Below, one piece after another: positions 19,773 to 27,898 of a stretch of DNA of 64,000 nt. The translations under genes were made by a program, and so were the position numbers. Origin of the DNA: Cyanobacteria bacterium SIG30 (GTDB lineage: Bacteria; Cyanobacteriota; Vampirovibrionia; Gastranaerophilales; Gastranaerophilaceae). Within the stretch, counting starts at the first letter, position 1; the number at the start of each line of letters is the position of its first letter. The DNA is taken from contig SUTW01000001.1 of the NCBI GenBank assembly GCA_015152475.1, positions 186,001-250,000 of the forward strand. Direction: 5' to 3'. A model generated the notes under the pieces. That model did no database searches and was not told the DNA's origin. It was given only the letters and a program-made list of their open reading frames with translations.

Positions 19773-19923
19773 TTATATCATATAAAGAATTTGAGGAAGT
19801 TGAATCAATATCAACATCAAATTTATTTAACAAATTTATAAATTCAGAATTTCTGCTAAAAGAAATTTCTTCTGTTCGATATAAAAATTTAAGTAAATAC
19901 TCTTCATTCAAACTCGTAATCAT
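19750..19923 (-). CDS. 57-aa protein overlapping the CHASE2-GGDEF start
   Basis: A short frame reads MITSLNEEYLLKFLYRTEEI... to ...YDIIEKYEDE. It is acidic, leucine/phenylalanine-rich and predicted helical, with no recognised motif. Its stop codon lies inside the first codons of the diguanylate cyclase gene (overlap 14-23 nt depending on that start), the arrangement of coupled genes. The ribosome-binding site is weak (AGAGAA). It could instead be an unused leader frame, so it is a candidate only. Confidence 0.45.
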   Translation of the reverse strand: MITSLNEEYLLKFLYRTEEISFSRNSEFINLLNKFDVDIDSTSSNSLYDIIEKYEDE

Positions 19924-20050
19924 AGGATAATTCTCTTATATTTTTAAAATTTAAACATCAACCATTCGAATAGTATATTATTTAAAATGTTCAATCTTTT
20001 AAATGATTTATTTTCTTGTAAAAACAATTTTAAAAGGTTATACTTGTTTT

Positions 20051-20686
20051 ATGAATTCAAAAGATTTAAAAAAAGGTATAGAAAAAAATATTTTTTTTGC
20101 AGGAATATCTTTGTCTAATTCCATAAATTATGATTCAGGAATCGCAATTATTGACAAAAATAAAAAAATAATAACTCTTGATAAATTTTACAATACAGAA
20201 GATTTAAACATTTTTTTAAAAAACTATAATTCACTTAAAGAAACTCTTTTTTGCGTTTCGATTCCAAGTGATGGCACGATGTTAGATGGTAAATGGAGAA
20301 TACATTCAAAAAATTATAGAATGCTTGGAGATAGATTTGAAATAAATAAAAATAATTGGACAAATCGATTATCTTCAAGGGGAAATGATGTTTTGATTAA
20401 ATATAAAGAACTAGGTATGGTTTATTATCGTTATGATATAGGGCAACTTAGACTTGCTTATGACCTTATGCCTACGTATTCTTTAAGGTCTTCGTTGGAT
20501 TGTAAGGGTGTCCAAACAGCATTAAAATTAAAATATAATTTTAAACAATTACCAGACAACATGCTTCCGGCTTCTAATTTTGAGGCGATTTTAGGGGCTA
20601 TGTTTGCATATGATATTGCCAATGGTTGTGAAATTAATAAAGTTGCAACTTTTAATGACAGTGATGTTTTATATAAAGCAATGTAA
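20051..20686 (+). CDS. Possible RNase H-fold (DUF429-like) protein
   Basis: 211 aa from ATG 20051; an in-frame ATG at 20003 would add 16 hydrophobic residues but has no ribosome-binding site. The opening FFAGISLSNSINYDSGIAIIDKNKKII resembles the first strands of RNase H/actin-like folds (G-I-D-L-S...G-I-A-I), and the closing ASNFEAILGAMFAYDIANG resembles the C-terminal helix of DUF429-type predicted nucleases, but the usual first Asp is replaced (SLSNS). Similarity is by pattern only; function unknown. It stands 40 nt ahead of a TPR gene on the same strand. Confidence 0.6.
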   Translation: MNSKDLKKGIEKNIFFAGISLSNSINYDSGIAIIDKNKKIITLDKFYNTEDLNIFLKNYNSLKETLFCVSIPSDGTMLDGKWRIHSKNYRMLGDRFEINKNNWTNRLSSRGNDVLIKYKELGMVYYRYDIGQLRLAYDLMPTYSLRSSLDCKGVQTALKLKYNFKQLPDNMLPASNFEAILGAMFAYDIANGCEINKVATFNDSDVLYKAM

Positions 20687-20726
20687 AACTATTTTCAAAA
20701 AATAAAAAATATGGTAGAATGAAGGT

Positions 20727-21113
20727 ATGGAATATAATATTTGTGAAGAATATATACAAATCATAAGATCAAAAATCAAAAACGGAGAGTATGACAAAGC
20801 AATTATAAGTGCTAATAAAGTAATTGATTACAGTCCTGAATTTGCAATGGCATACTATTTAAGAGGTATTTGTTATTACGCAAACGGTGATTTTATAAGC
20901 GCTATTGGCGATTATGCGTTTGCAACTGCTTTTTCTAATGATTTTGCTAAAGCATATTTTAATATGGGCGTTGCAAAATATAAATTAAAAAAATATGATG
21001 ATGCAATTGTCGATATAAATACAGCACTTGAAATTTTTAACAAAAAAAATGATCAAATTGCTGCGAGAAAATGTGTTGAAAGCCTTGATATCATTAAACA
21101 AGAAAAATTATGA
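20727..21113 (+). CDS. Small TPR protein
   Basis: 128 aa with three TPR units (about 17-50, 51-84, 85-118; ...YDKAIISANKVIDYSPEFAMAYYLRGICYYANGD...). No signal peptide, so probably cytoplasmic. Its stop overlaps the start of the histidine kinase gene by 4 nt (ATGA), suggesting it may work as an accessory or scaffold for that kinase. This role is inference. Confidence 0.8.
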   Translation: MEYNICEEYIQIIRSKIKNGEYDKAIISANKVIDYSPEFAMAYYLRGICYYANGDFISAIGDYAFATAFSNDFAKAYFNMGVAKYKLKKYDDAIVDINTALEIFNKKNDQIAARKCVESLDIIKQEKL

Positions 21114-22105
21114 TTTATATTTTAATATTAAGTTTAATTATAAATTTAATTGCAGTTTGTTGTATTTTCTATTTAATTTTTAAACACAAAAAACTCTTAA
21201 AAAGTTTTAAAAAAGAAGGAGTTTTTTTAAAGAAAATAACAAATAGCATAAATTCAGTACGTTATGGAAACATTTATGAACGTACAACAAAAGGCTATAA
21301 CAAAGAAACCAAAGATGTTTCTAACAGTTTAAATGGTCTTTTTGAAAGTATTTCTGACAGAGAAAAAATGCTTAAAGAATATGCCGAAAAAGAAAATGAA
21401 GCAAATATTTTAAAAAATGATTTTATGGCAGCTTTAACACATGATTTAAAAGTTCCTATCATTGCTCAAGATAACACTTTTGACCTTTTATTAAGCAATA
21501 AATTTGGCGAAATCTCACAACTTCAGAAAGAAGTAATTGAAAAATTAAAAATATCAAATATAGATTTAAAATATTTAGTTAATATACTTCTTGAAACTTA
21601 TAAAATGGAACAAACCAAATTAGAAATCCAAAGAACAAAAGGGGTTCTTTTAGAAAACTTTATTAAAGATATTATTTCACAACTCGATAGTTTTTGTGAT
21701 GTTCATAATAAAATTATAGACTTTAAAAATGAACTTTATGAGGAAGTAAGTGCAGACATAGACACGTTTTTGATAAAAAGAGTAATACAAAATTTAATAA
21801 TAAATGCCATATCTTATGACAAACGTTCTAATAAAATAGATATTACTTTGAAAAAATACAACGAAGATTCTTTTGCTATTTCTATTAAAGATTATGGGGT
21901 TGGAATAGATGAAAAAGAAATAAAGAAAATATTTAAAAAATATTACTCTGGTTCAAATAAATTTTCTCGTTCTGGTGTTGGTTTAGGACTTTATTTATCA
22001 AATAAAATTGTTAAACTCCATGGCGGAAAAATTGATGTTATATCAAAAGAAAATGAAGGAAGTGAATTTTCAATTATTTTAAATTTTAAAGAATCAAAAC
22101 AATAA
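21110..22105 (+). CDS. Membrane-bound sensor histidine kinase (orphan)
   Basis: 331 aa. One N-terminal TM helix (residues 2-24), a juxtamembrane HAMP-like/coiled-coil stretch, then HisKA with ALTHDLKVPI (phospho-accepting His at about residue 109) and an HATPase_c domain with N box VIQNLIINAISYD, G1 IKDYGVGID and G2 SGVGLGLYLSNKIVKLHGG. There is almost no extracytoplasmic part, so any input must be in the membrane, in the cytoplasm or through the coupled TPR protein. No response regulator is adjacent. A bidirectional terminator follows. Confidence 0.9.
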   Translation: MIYILILSLIINLIAVCCIFYLIFKHKKLLKSFKKEGVFLKKITNSINSVRYGNIYERTTKGYNKETKDVSNSLNGLFESISDREKMLKEYAEKENEANILKNDFMAALTHDLKVPIIAQDNTFDLLLSNKFGEISQLQKEVIEKLKISNIDLKYLVNILLETYKMEQTKLEIQRTKGVLLENFIKDIISQLDSFCDVHNKIIDFKNELYEEVSADIDTFLIKRVIQNLIINAISYDKRSNKIDITLKKYNEDSFAISIKDYGVGIDEKEIKKIFKKYYSGSNKFSRSGVGLGLYLSNKIVKLHGGKIDVISKENEGSEFSIILNFKESKQ

Positions 22106-22114
22106 ATTCAACAA

Positions 22115-22155
22115 AATAAAAACCAGCAAACTAATGAGGAATGCTGGTTTTTATT
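22115..22155. terminator. Bidirectional rho-independent terminator
   Basis: A perfect 14-bp inverted repeat (AATAAAAACCAGCA at 22115-22128, complement at 22142-22155) with a 13-nt loop; A and T runs flank the GC core on both sides. It serves both the histidine kinase (+) and rpsT (-), which converge here. Confidence 0.85.
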
Positions 22156-22174
22156 TAACTTTTTTGCAAAAAAA

Positions 22175-22444
22175 CTATTTATCAGCTAATAATTTTTTAA
22201 TTGCAATTGTAAGTCTTGATTTTTTTCTTGCTGCTGTGTTTTTGTGAAGAACGCCTTTAGTTACAGCTTTATCACAAAGTTGATAAACTTTAGATAATGC
22301 TTTATCTAATTCAGCTTTTTCACCATTTACTAAAGATAATGCTTTTTTTACTGCAGTTTTGATTGCAGATTTGAAAGCAACGTTTCTTTGAGTATTACGT
22401 TCAGCTACAAGAACTCTTTTTTTAGCAGATTTAATATTTGCCAT
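22175..22444 (-). CDS. rpsT: 30S ribosomal protein S20
   Basis: 89 aa, lysine/alanine-rich helical protein binding 16S rRNA: MANIKSAKKRVLVAERNTQRN at the start, KGVLHKNTAARKKSRLTIAI near the end, both diagnostic. Monocistronic, ribosome-binding site AAAGGAA, closed by the shared terminator at 22115-22155. Confidence 0.97.
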   Translation of the reverse strand: MANIKSAKKRVLVAERNTQRNVAFKSAIKTAVKKALSLVNGEKAELDKALSKVYQLCDKAVTKGVLHKNTAARKKSRLTIAIKKLLADK

Positions 22445-22550
22445 TTTAATTTTCCTTTCACAAAATAAACTATATTACGTTTATCTGCAGAGGTTTGAGT
22501 AATGTAACAAGATATTATTACAAACAAAAATAATAAGCAACATGCAAAAC

Positions 22551-24104
22551 TTACAAATAACTTGAAATTTCGTCTTTTAATTGTTTTGCAGGTATAAAAT
22601 TAGGATTTAATTTTACTGAATAATCCAAATTTTTAATTGTTTCATCTAAATTCCCTAATTTATATTCCAAAAGGGCTTTTACATAATAAAAATTGTACCC
22701 GAGTTTTTTATTTATCGAAATTGAATCAAGAGTATTTGTGGCAAATAAAATTTTGTCTTTTTGTATTTCGTTTTTTGCAAACTCTAACCAAGATTCTTCC
22801 CAAAAAGGATTCATAACTATTGATTTTTTAAGATATTCATTAGATAAATTTGTTTTTTCATTTGGCAAATATTTTGAATTAGAAACAGCAATATCATAAA
22901 ATTCTAAAAATTGATTGCTTTTATTTTTTTCCATTATTTTCATATATTTATTAATGGCTTCATTGTTTTTTGCAAACACACTGGAAAGCAAAATTTTATT
23001 AAGTACCAAAGTATTTTTGTCTTTTGAATAAGATTTTTGGTAATACTTTAATGCATTTAAATATTTAAAATCTATAAATTCGATATCTCCTTTTAATTCA
23101 AGGGTTTTTGAATGTTTTTTATTAATTTCATAAGCTAATTGAGCATATTTTTTCGCTTCTTCAATATTTTTTAATTTTAATTCACAAAAACCTAATGTTG
23201 TTAAAGCATTTACACTGTTTTTATTTATTTCTAATATTTCATTAGCATATTTTATTGCGCTATAAGTATCATTTTCTAAATATGCAATATCTATTTGACG
23301 CAAAAGTTTATCTTCATTGGTTTTTGCCAGATTTTTTTCTATATCTTTCTTTTGAATAGAAAAATCGTTTATAAAACTTGTTGTAATTAGATTATTTTTC
23401 TCTAATTCTTTAATAAATTTTAAGGCTTTTTTATAATCGTTTTGGTAAATTAAAATTTTTAATTTATATGATAAATATAAATTATTATCTGGATTTTTCT
23501 TTATAGCTTTTTCTATTGTATTTAAAGCTGTTTTATATTGTTTGGTTTTAACTTGAGCTTGCGCCAAAATAAAATCTGCCCAATCTGAACCTTGTAAAAT
23601 ATTGTTTTGGTTAAATTCATAAGCAACTTCTTGTGCAAGATTATAAAAATTAACTGAAGCATATGCTTTTGCTAAATAAATTTCTTCATCTTTTGTTAAT
23701 GGGTAAGAATTTTTATATGCTTGTTTTAAGTCATTTATGTGTTTATTCAATCTATCCTTATGAGTTATTTTCGAAAGTGCATTTTCTGCAAGTGAAAAGA
23801 ACCCAATTTCATAAAGGCTTTTAGATAAATTTAATAAACCAAAATCATTTTCTGTTATGTTAATAAATTCTTGATATTTTTCATATGCTGAAACAACATT
23901 GCCTTGTTGAAATTTATTAGTTGCATCAATAAAAAGCTCGTTTTGTTTGTTTGTTTGTTCGCTTTCGCTATATTTTAAAATGCTATCTACTATATTGTTC
24001 AAATCGAAAAAAGATGTATCTACATTTGTTTGAGCAAAAGCAGAAAAATTTAAAAACAAAATAAAGATAAGTATTATTATTTTTCGCAAGATACTTCCTC
24101 GCAT
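22551..24104 (-). CDS. Exported TPR-repeat protein
   Basis: 517 aa. A signal peptide (about residues 1-24: hydrophobic IIILIFILFLNFSAFA, cleavage after AFA) is followed by degenerate TPR helices throughout (for example AKAYASVNFYNLAQEVAYEF, ALNTIEKAIKKNPDNNLYLSYKL, ALTTLGFCELKLKNIEEAK, LDYSVKLNPNFIPAKQL). No catalytic motif seen. The start overlaps the end of the HD-GYP gene by 28 nt; a later ATG is not available near a good site. It is in the same family style as the TPR protein at 7807-9837. Role unknown; envelope scaffold is inferred. Confidence 0.8.
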   Translation of the reverse strand: MRGSILRKIIILIFILFLNFSAFAQTNVDTSFFDLNNIVDSILKYSESEQTNKQNELFIDATNKFQQGNVVSAYEKYQEFINITENDFGLLNLSKSLYEIGFFSLAENALSKITHKDRLNKHINDLKQAYKNSYPLTKDEEIYLAKAYASVNFYNLAQEVAYEFNQNNILQGSDWADFILAQAQVKTKQYKTALNTIEKAIKKNPDNNLYLSYKLKILIYQNDYKKALKFIKELEKNNLITTSFINDFSIQKKDIEKNLAKTNEDKLLRQIDIAYLENDTYSAIKYANEILEINKNSVNALTTLGFCELKLKNIEEAKKYAQLAYEINKKHSKTLELKGDIEFIDFKYLNALKYYQKSYSKDKNTLVLNKILLSSVFAKNNEAINKYMKIMEKNKSNQFLEFYDIAVSNSKYLPNEKTNLSNEYLKKSIVMNPFWEESWLEFAKNEIQKDKILFATNTLDSISINKKLGYNFYYVKALLEYKLGNLDETIKNLDYSVKLNPNFIPAKQLKDEISSYL

Positions 24105-25858
24105 CTGCCTTCATAATATTTGGCAAAAATATCAACAAAGGTTTTTTCTTCTTGCGTATAGTTATCTAAATCTTTTGAAGTTATAAGATTATATAAATCA
24201 ATCAATTTAAATTTATTCAAAATTTGTTTATCGGAACTTTCCATTTCCATTTGAGTATCAATTAAAAATACTTTCATTATTAAATCCGTCTGTATAGATA
24301 AAAAAGCATCTACGATATTTGCATCAAAATGACCGTTTTTACCTTGAATCAATATGTTTATTGCATCTTCAATGTTCATTTTTGAACGATAATGCCTTTT
24401 TGATGTAATTGCATCAAATACATCACCAACAGCAAGAATTCTGCCGCCAAGTGGTATATCTTGACCACTTAATTTTTTATAGTATCCAGAACCATCATAT
24501 TTTTCATGATGAGAAGATGCAATTGACGCAACTTCTTGAAAATCTTCTGAACTATAAATTTTTTCTAAAATATCATGGGTAATTTTTGCATGTTCTTGAA
24601 TGTGTTGATATTCTTCAAAAGTTAATTTGCCTTCTTTTTGTAAAACAGAATCTCTTATACCGATTTTCCCTATGTCATGTAATAGTGATGCTTGTCTAAT
24701 TAAATCTTTTTCTTTTTCAGATAAATTTAAAACATCACAAATAAGTTCAACAAACATTGTAACTCTTTTTGAATGACCTGATGTTATTTTGTCTCTAGCA
24801 TCTATTGAGGCTGATAGAGTATCAACAAAACCTGATAATAAATCTTTTTGTTGTTGAATGAATTTTTGCTGTTTACTAAATAAATTTGCGTTTTCAATGG
24901 CAATTCCTGCAGATGAACCTATTGCAATAAGCAGGTCCTCGTCTTTTTGGTTAAAATCACCGTCTTTTTTATTCAAAACCTGAAACACGCCTGTTATTTC
25001 ATGACTCATGTTTCTAATTGGCATACAGAGAATATTTTCTGTTTTGTAGCCAGTTTTTTGGTCAATTTCTTTGTTGAAACGAGGATCTGAATAAACATCT
25101 TTTATGTTTATTGTTTCGCCAGTTTTAACAACATGCCCCGCAAGACCTGAATCTGCAGAAAAACGAATTTCCTGAGTTTCTAAACCAAGTGCAACTTTTG
25201 ACCATAATTCATTTTTTTCTTTATCTAAAATAAAAACTGTGCATCTGTCTGCGTTCAAAACTAGTTTTATTTCTTGCGCAATTATAGTTAAAAGTGTATC
25301 TATATTTGTTTCAACAGCAATTGTTCTTCCAACTTTAAGTAAAGCTAAAAGCGGATCCTCTTGTCCATCTGATGAAAATTTTGGTGCATTTTGAGAAATT
25401 GCTATTTGTTGGTTTATTCTCTCTATTTTATTTTGGAATTCTAATAATCTTTGATTAAAATCATAAATTTCTTCAACTGGTATGTTTAAAGCACTTTTTA
25501 CCAATTCAAGAGCTGTTGTATAATTTTTTTCTGTAAATTCTATGCAAGATAGCATATGTAAATTGATTTTAATAGCTATGTTTGAAGAACAAGAAGTTGC
25601 CAAATATTTTGCGTCGTTTATTGTGCATAATGCTTTATAATATCTATCTGGCTCTTGTTTCAATTGCAAATATCCAATAATTGACATTGCAATTGAAACT
25701 AAATCAAAAGCTCTTAGTGCAATTGTTCTTTTATGGACCAAACTCAAATTATCAAAAGAATAAATTTCTTTGTTTTCACAAACTGAATTATAAATATCAA
25801 TAAGTAAATCCTTAAGCTCTTGATAACTAGCATTTTCTACATTTTTTAATAACTTCAT
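24077..25858 (-). CDS. GAF-HD-GYP protein, probable c-di-GMP phosphodiesterase
   Basis: About 593 aa. An N-terminal helical region (1-160), a GAF sensor domain (about 175-330: DTLLTIIAQEIKLVLNADRCTVFIL, GLAGHVVKTGETINIKDVYSDPRF, GVFQVLNKKDG), then HD-GYP (about 345-530) with LLHDIGKIGI, EHAKITHDIL and HHEKYDGSGYYKKLSG, RILAVGDVFDAITSKRHYR. The GYP signature reads GYY but the metal-binding His/Asp residues are present. It probably hydrolyses c-di-GMP and opposes the GGDEF protein at 17985-19772. ATG 25858 is used; an in-frame TTG at 25876 with upstream GGTG is the alternative start. Confidence 0.88.
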   Translation of the reverse strand: MKLLKNVENASYQELKDLLIDIYNSVCENKEIYSFDNLSLVHKRTIALRAFDLVSIAMSIIGYLQLKQEPDRYYKALCTINDAKYLATSCSSNIAIKINLHMLSCIEFTEKNYTTALELVKSALNIPVEEIYDFNQRLLEFQNKIERINQQIAISQNAPKFSSDGQEDPLLALLKVGRTIAVETNIDTLLTIIAQEIKLVLNADRCTVFILDKEKNELWSKVALGLETQEIRFSADSGLAGHVVKTGETINIKDVYSDPRFNKEIDQKTGYKTENILCMPIRNMSHEITGVFQVLNKKDGDFNQKDEDLLIAIGSSAGIAIENANLFSKQQKFIQQQKDLLSGFVDTLSASIDARDKITSGHSKRVTMFVELICDVLNLSEKEKDLIRQASLLHDIGKIGIRDSVLQKEGKLTFEEYQHIQEHAKITHDILEKIYSSEDFQEVASIASSHHEKYDGSGYYKKLSGQDIPLGGRILAVGDVFDAITSKRHYRSKMNIEDAINILIQGKNGHFDANIVDAFLSIQTDLIMKVFLIDTQMEMESSDKQILNKFKLIDLYNLITSKDLDNYTQEEKTFVDIFAKYYEGRCEEVSCEK

Positions 25859-26032
25859 AAAACCATTCTTTAACAAACTATCACACCTAAATTATACAAT
25901 ATTTTTGATAAGTTGCAAAGAGGCAAAATAAATCAAACTTGTTTTAAAAATAATTGCCCATTAAAATAATCTCTTTTACTATTAAATATTTTAGTTGATG
26001 TTGTTATGCTTTACTTTAAAAAGGAGATTTTT

Positions 26033-26596
26033 ATGAAAAGTATTGCTCAACTTGATTTACAATATGCACACAGATTTTATGGGTTTAAAGGAGAAGCGCA
26101 GTATTTGCACGGACACACAGGAATTTTAACAATTGAAGTTGAAGATTCGATAAATAAAGGAGTAAACATGGTTTTCCCGTGTAATGAAATAAAAAAAATT
26201 GCCTGGAGCATTTTACAAAACTTTGACCATGCTTTAGTTTTAAGAGAAGACGACCCATTATTACCTGCTATTTTGGATGTATACGAAAAAGAAGGTATCA
26301 AAAATGGTGCGCCAAACAATACCAACAAAGGACCTTGTTTAAAAACAGATTGTTTAGCTATGTACCCAGATTGCAGAATAGTTGTAACAAAAGAAACAAT
26401 GACCGCAGAAGGTATGATAAAAATGGCATATGAACTTTTAAAAAATAAATTAAATATAACAAAAATATCTTTTACAAGCGGTTCAAATACTGCAAGCGAA
26501 GACTTTACAACTAATTTAATTATTGACCGATGTCCATTATGTGGTGTTGCACTTGAAAATAAAATATGTCCTAAATGCGGATATAAAGGAGCTTAA
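26033..26596 (+). CDS. queD: 6-pyruvoyl-tetrahydropterin synthase/QueD-like protein with C-terminal zinc ribbon
   Basis: 187 aa from ATG 26033, which follows AAAAAGGAG; an ATG at 26006 has no site. The PTPS fold is shown by LDLQYAHRF, the zinc motif LHGHTG, the catalytic-type DH in NFDHALVLREDDP and the late TAEGMIKMAYELL...SFTSGSNTASEDF. Two oddities: the catalytic Cys normally 4 residues before HGH is Ala here (EAQYLHGH), and a zinc ribbon (CPLCGVALENKICPKCG) is fused at the end; it is longer than QueD (about 120-150 aa). QueD makes 6-carboxy-tetrahydropterin for queuosine. A PTPS-III-like role in folate synthesis is an alternative. queA lies at 29568. Confidence 0.75.
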   Translation: MKSIAQLDLQYAHRFYGFKGEAQYLHGHTGILTIEVEDSINKGVNMVFPCNEIKKIAWSILQNFDHALVLREDDPLLPAILDVYEKEGIKNGAPNNTNKGPCLKTDCLAMYPDCRIVVTKETMTAEGMIKMAYELLKNKLNITKISFTSGSNTASEDFTTNLIIDRCPLCGVALENKICPKCGYKGA

Positions 26597-26610
26597 AATA
26601 AATATTATGA

Positions 26611-26665
26611 GTCTCTTTATTTTTTATGATGGCGGGGACAATGTTTTTAAGTTTGAGCTTTTGGA
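26611..26665. repeat. Degenerate tRNA-3'-end-like repeat, copy A
   Basis: Contains the distal arm of a lost terminator (GTCTCTTTATTTTTTATGA) followed by TGGCGGGGACAATG and GTTTGAGCTTTT. On the minus strand the TGG is the complement of a CCA end, and GCTCAAAC resembles a T-loop. It aligns with copies B and C and, for its first 10 nt, with the 3' end of tRNA-Asp. Confidence 0.5.
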
Positions 26666-26670
26666 AAAAT

Positions 26671-26752
26671 TCTATGCACCAAAAAAGAGCCCTTAAGGCT
26701 CTTTATTTTATAATGGCGGGGACGACGCTTCTAGATTTGAACTTTTTGAAAG
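26671..26752. repeat. Direct repeat of the tRNA-Asp 3' flank, copy B
   Basis: Positions 26671-26725 match 28201-28257 (which runs through the tRNA-Asp terminator into the tRNA 3' end) except for CC/TT and a 2-nt indel. After TGGCGGGGACGA the copy departs from the tRNA and continues CGCTTCTAGATTTGAACTTTTTGAAAG, which aligns with copy C instead. The pair bounds a 1.5-kb segment. Confidence 0.7.
26684..26704. terminator. Rho-independent terminator, duplicate of the tRNA-Asp terminator
   Basis: AAAGAGCC (26684-26691), 5-nt loop CTTAA, GGCTCTTT (26697-26704), with an A run before and T-rich sequence after, so it can act in both directions. It follows the queD-like gene by about 90 nt and is the same hairpin as at 28214-28234. 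Confidence 0.7.
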
Positions 26753-26912
26753 AGTATATAATCATATTGGCGGAATAAATTATAAGAAAGTTTATTCTTT
26801 AATAAACAAGTTTAGTTATTTGTTTGTAAATATATTGTAATAATTATTTTTTATGAAGCAATTTATTGTAATTATGCGTTTTGCAATATTGTAATTAAAA
26901 AAGGAGTGCAAA

Positions 26913-27488
26913 ATGATTACAAATGTTTCTTTTACTTCTGTGTTCAATCCTGAAAAAACATACAGAAGACATGTTGAAGGAAAATTAATTAATCCTGAAA
27001 GCGATGTTGAAAATTTGCACGCACAACATGGTCAACCTACAAATCAATTTGGTAAAATTGGAACTCAACCGACAGAAAAACTGGATAGTTTGGGAAAATT
27101 GAACCAGCAAGAAATTTTTTTTGTTCCAATAGGTGATTTTTTAGGAAGAAGTCAAGTAAATAGAACTAACAGCAAAAAAGAAATGTCTATATTTGATTCT
27201 AAATCAGTTGATTGCACGTCCTTATATTCAAAACAAGAACTTGAATGCATTTTAGATAAATTTAAAGATACCAAAAAAATACCAATTGGTTCAGATTATG
27301 AAGTTACATTTTATAGTGATTTAGATCGACTTGTAATAAGCCATGGAGAAGGACTTCGCAACTTTACAACGGTAATTTTTGACGACGGAAGCGCAATGCA
27401 AATTGGCTGTATGAATGAACAAGAAGTTGCCAAAGCCGGAACTTGTCTTGACATAATTGAAGATGTAAAAAAACGTATAAATCAATAA
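26913..27488 (+). CDS. Lineage-type hypothetical protein
   Basis: 191 aa, ribosome-binding site AAAAAAGGAG 7 nt before ATG. The start MITNVSFTSVFNPEKTYRRH resembles short N-terminal segments (..VSFTS/ISFGA..) that I associate with proteins of this lineage; the rest has a predicted alpha/beta C-terminal part (GSDYEVTFYSDLDRLVISHGEG, TTVIFDDGSAMQIGCMNEQEV, IIEDVKKRINQ). No signal peptide or known domain. It stands alone between repeats, with three ATTGTAAT copies upstream (26834, 26865, 26888) and its own terminator. Function unknown. Confidence 0.7.
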   Translation: MITNVSFTSVFNPEKTYRRHVEGKLINPESDVENLHAQHGQPTNQFGKIGTQPTEKLDSLGKLNQQEIFFVPIGDFLGRSQVNRTNSKKEMSIFDSKSVDCTSLYSKQELECILDKFKDTKKIPIGSDYEVTFYSDLDRLVISHGEGLRNFTTVIFDDGSAMQIGCMNEQEVAKAGTCLDIIEDVKKRINQ

Positions 27489-27509
27489 AACAAAAAATAT
27501 TATTAACAT

Positions 27510-27533
27510 AAAAAGTCCCTTTCGGGACTTTTT
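27510..27533 (+). terminator. Rho-independent terminator of the 191-aa gene
   Basis: AAAAAGTCCC (27510-27519), loop TTTC, GGGACTTTTT (27524-27533): a 10-bp perfect stem ending in a T run, 22 nt after the stop codon. Confidence 0.9.
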
Positions 27534-27550
27534 AAACTTTATAAATAATA

Positions 27551-27590
27551 TGGCGGGAACGACGCATCCAGGTTCGAACTTTTTGAAAGA
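27551..27590. repeat. Degenerate tRNA-3'-end-like repeat, copy C
   Basis: TGGCGGGAACGACGCATCCAGG followed by TTCGAACTTTTTGAAAGA. On the minus strand this reads GTTCGAACC...CGTTCCCGCCA, like a T-loop and a CCA end, but the spacing is 5 nt longer than in a real tRNA, and there is no 5' half upstream. Homologous to copies A and B. Confidence 0.55.
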
Positions 27591-27673
27591 TATTATAACC
27601 ACGTCAGAAGTAATGATAGTAAGAAAATATGCTATTTAATTAATAAACTTATAAAAGTGGTTTAGCTATTTAT

Positions 27674-27892
27674 AAAAAAGAACAGACTAATAAAGGATTG
27701 ACGCCACCTAATCCTTGAGGGATTTCATTTGAAATTGCCCACCGCCCAGCTGGCTTCTCTAGGCTACTTTATCACCTGTTCTTCAATCTGATTATGAGGA
27801 CTCGGACTGTCCCCTCTGTCGCCTGTTGGCTCGGTGCCGAGATTTACCGTATCAGATTATAAACAATACCATAATTATTAATTATTAATCTT
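27674..27892 (-). ncRNA. Structured RNA of unknown family with its own promoter
   Basis: The region is GC-richer than its surroundings and holds two nested closing stems: AATCTGAT/ATCAGATT (27785-27792 with 27851-27858) and AAGAACAG/CTGTTCTT (27678-27685 with 27776-27783). Inside are further hairpins (AAGGATT/AATCCTT, ATTTC/GAAAT, CTCGG/CCGAG, GAGGAC-type). On the minus strand the second closing stem ends in a U run (27679-27674), like a terminator, and a promoter lies upstream at 27899-27926. Length about 219 nt. It lacks the signature motifs of RNase P, tmRNA, SRP RNA and the riboswitches I know. Both strand and ends are predictions. Confidence 0.55.
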
Positions 27893-27898
27893 GTTTTA

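Noticed and set aside
27551-27590. A real tRNA at repeat copy C
   Set aside because: Only a T-loop and CCA-like end can be seen; the spacing is 5 nt too long and no acceptor 5' half, D arm or anticodon arm exists upstream.
27674-27892. RNase P RNA, tmRNA or SRP RNA for the structured RNA
   Set aside because: AGTCCG and GGTAAA fragments recall RNase P, but the P4 motifs (GAGGAAAGTC, ACAGAA) are missing and the length is too short; no tmRNA CCA/tag frame and no SRP GGAAGCAGC motif were found.
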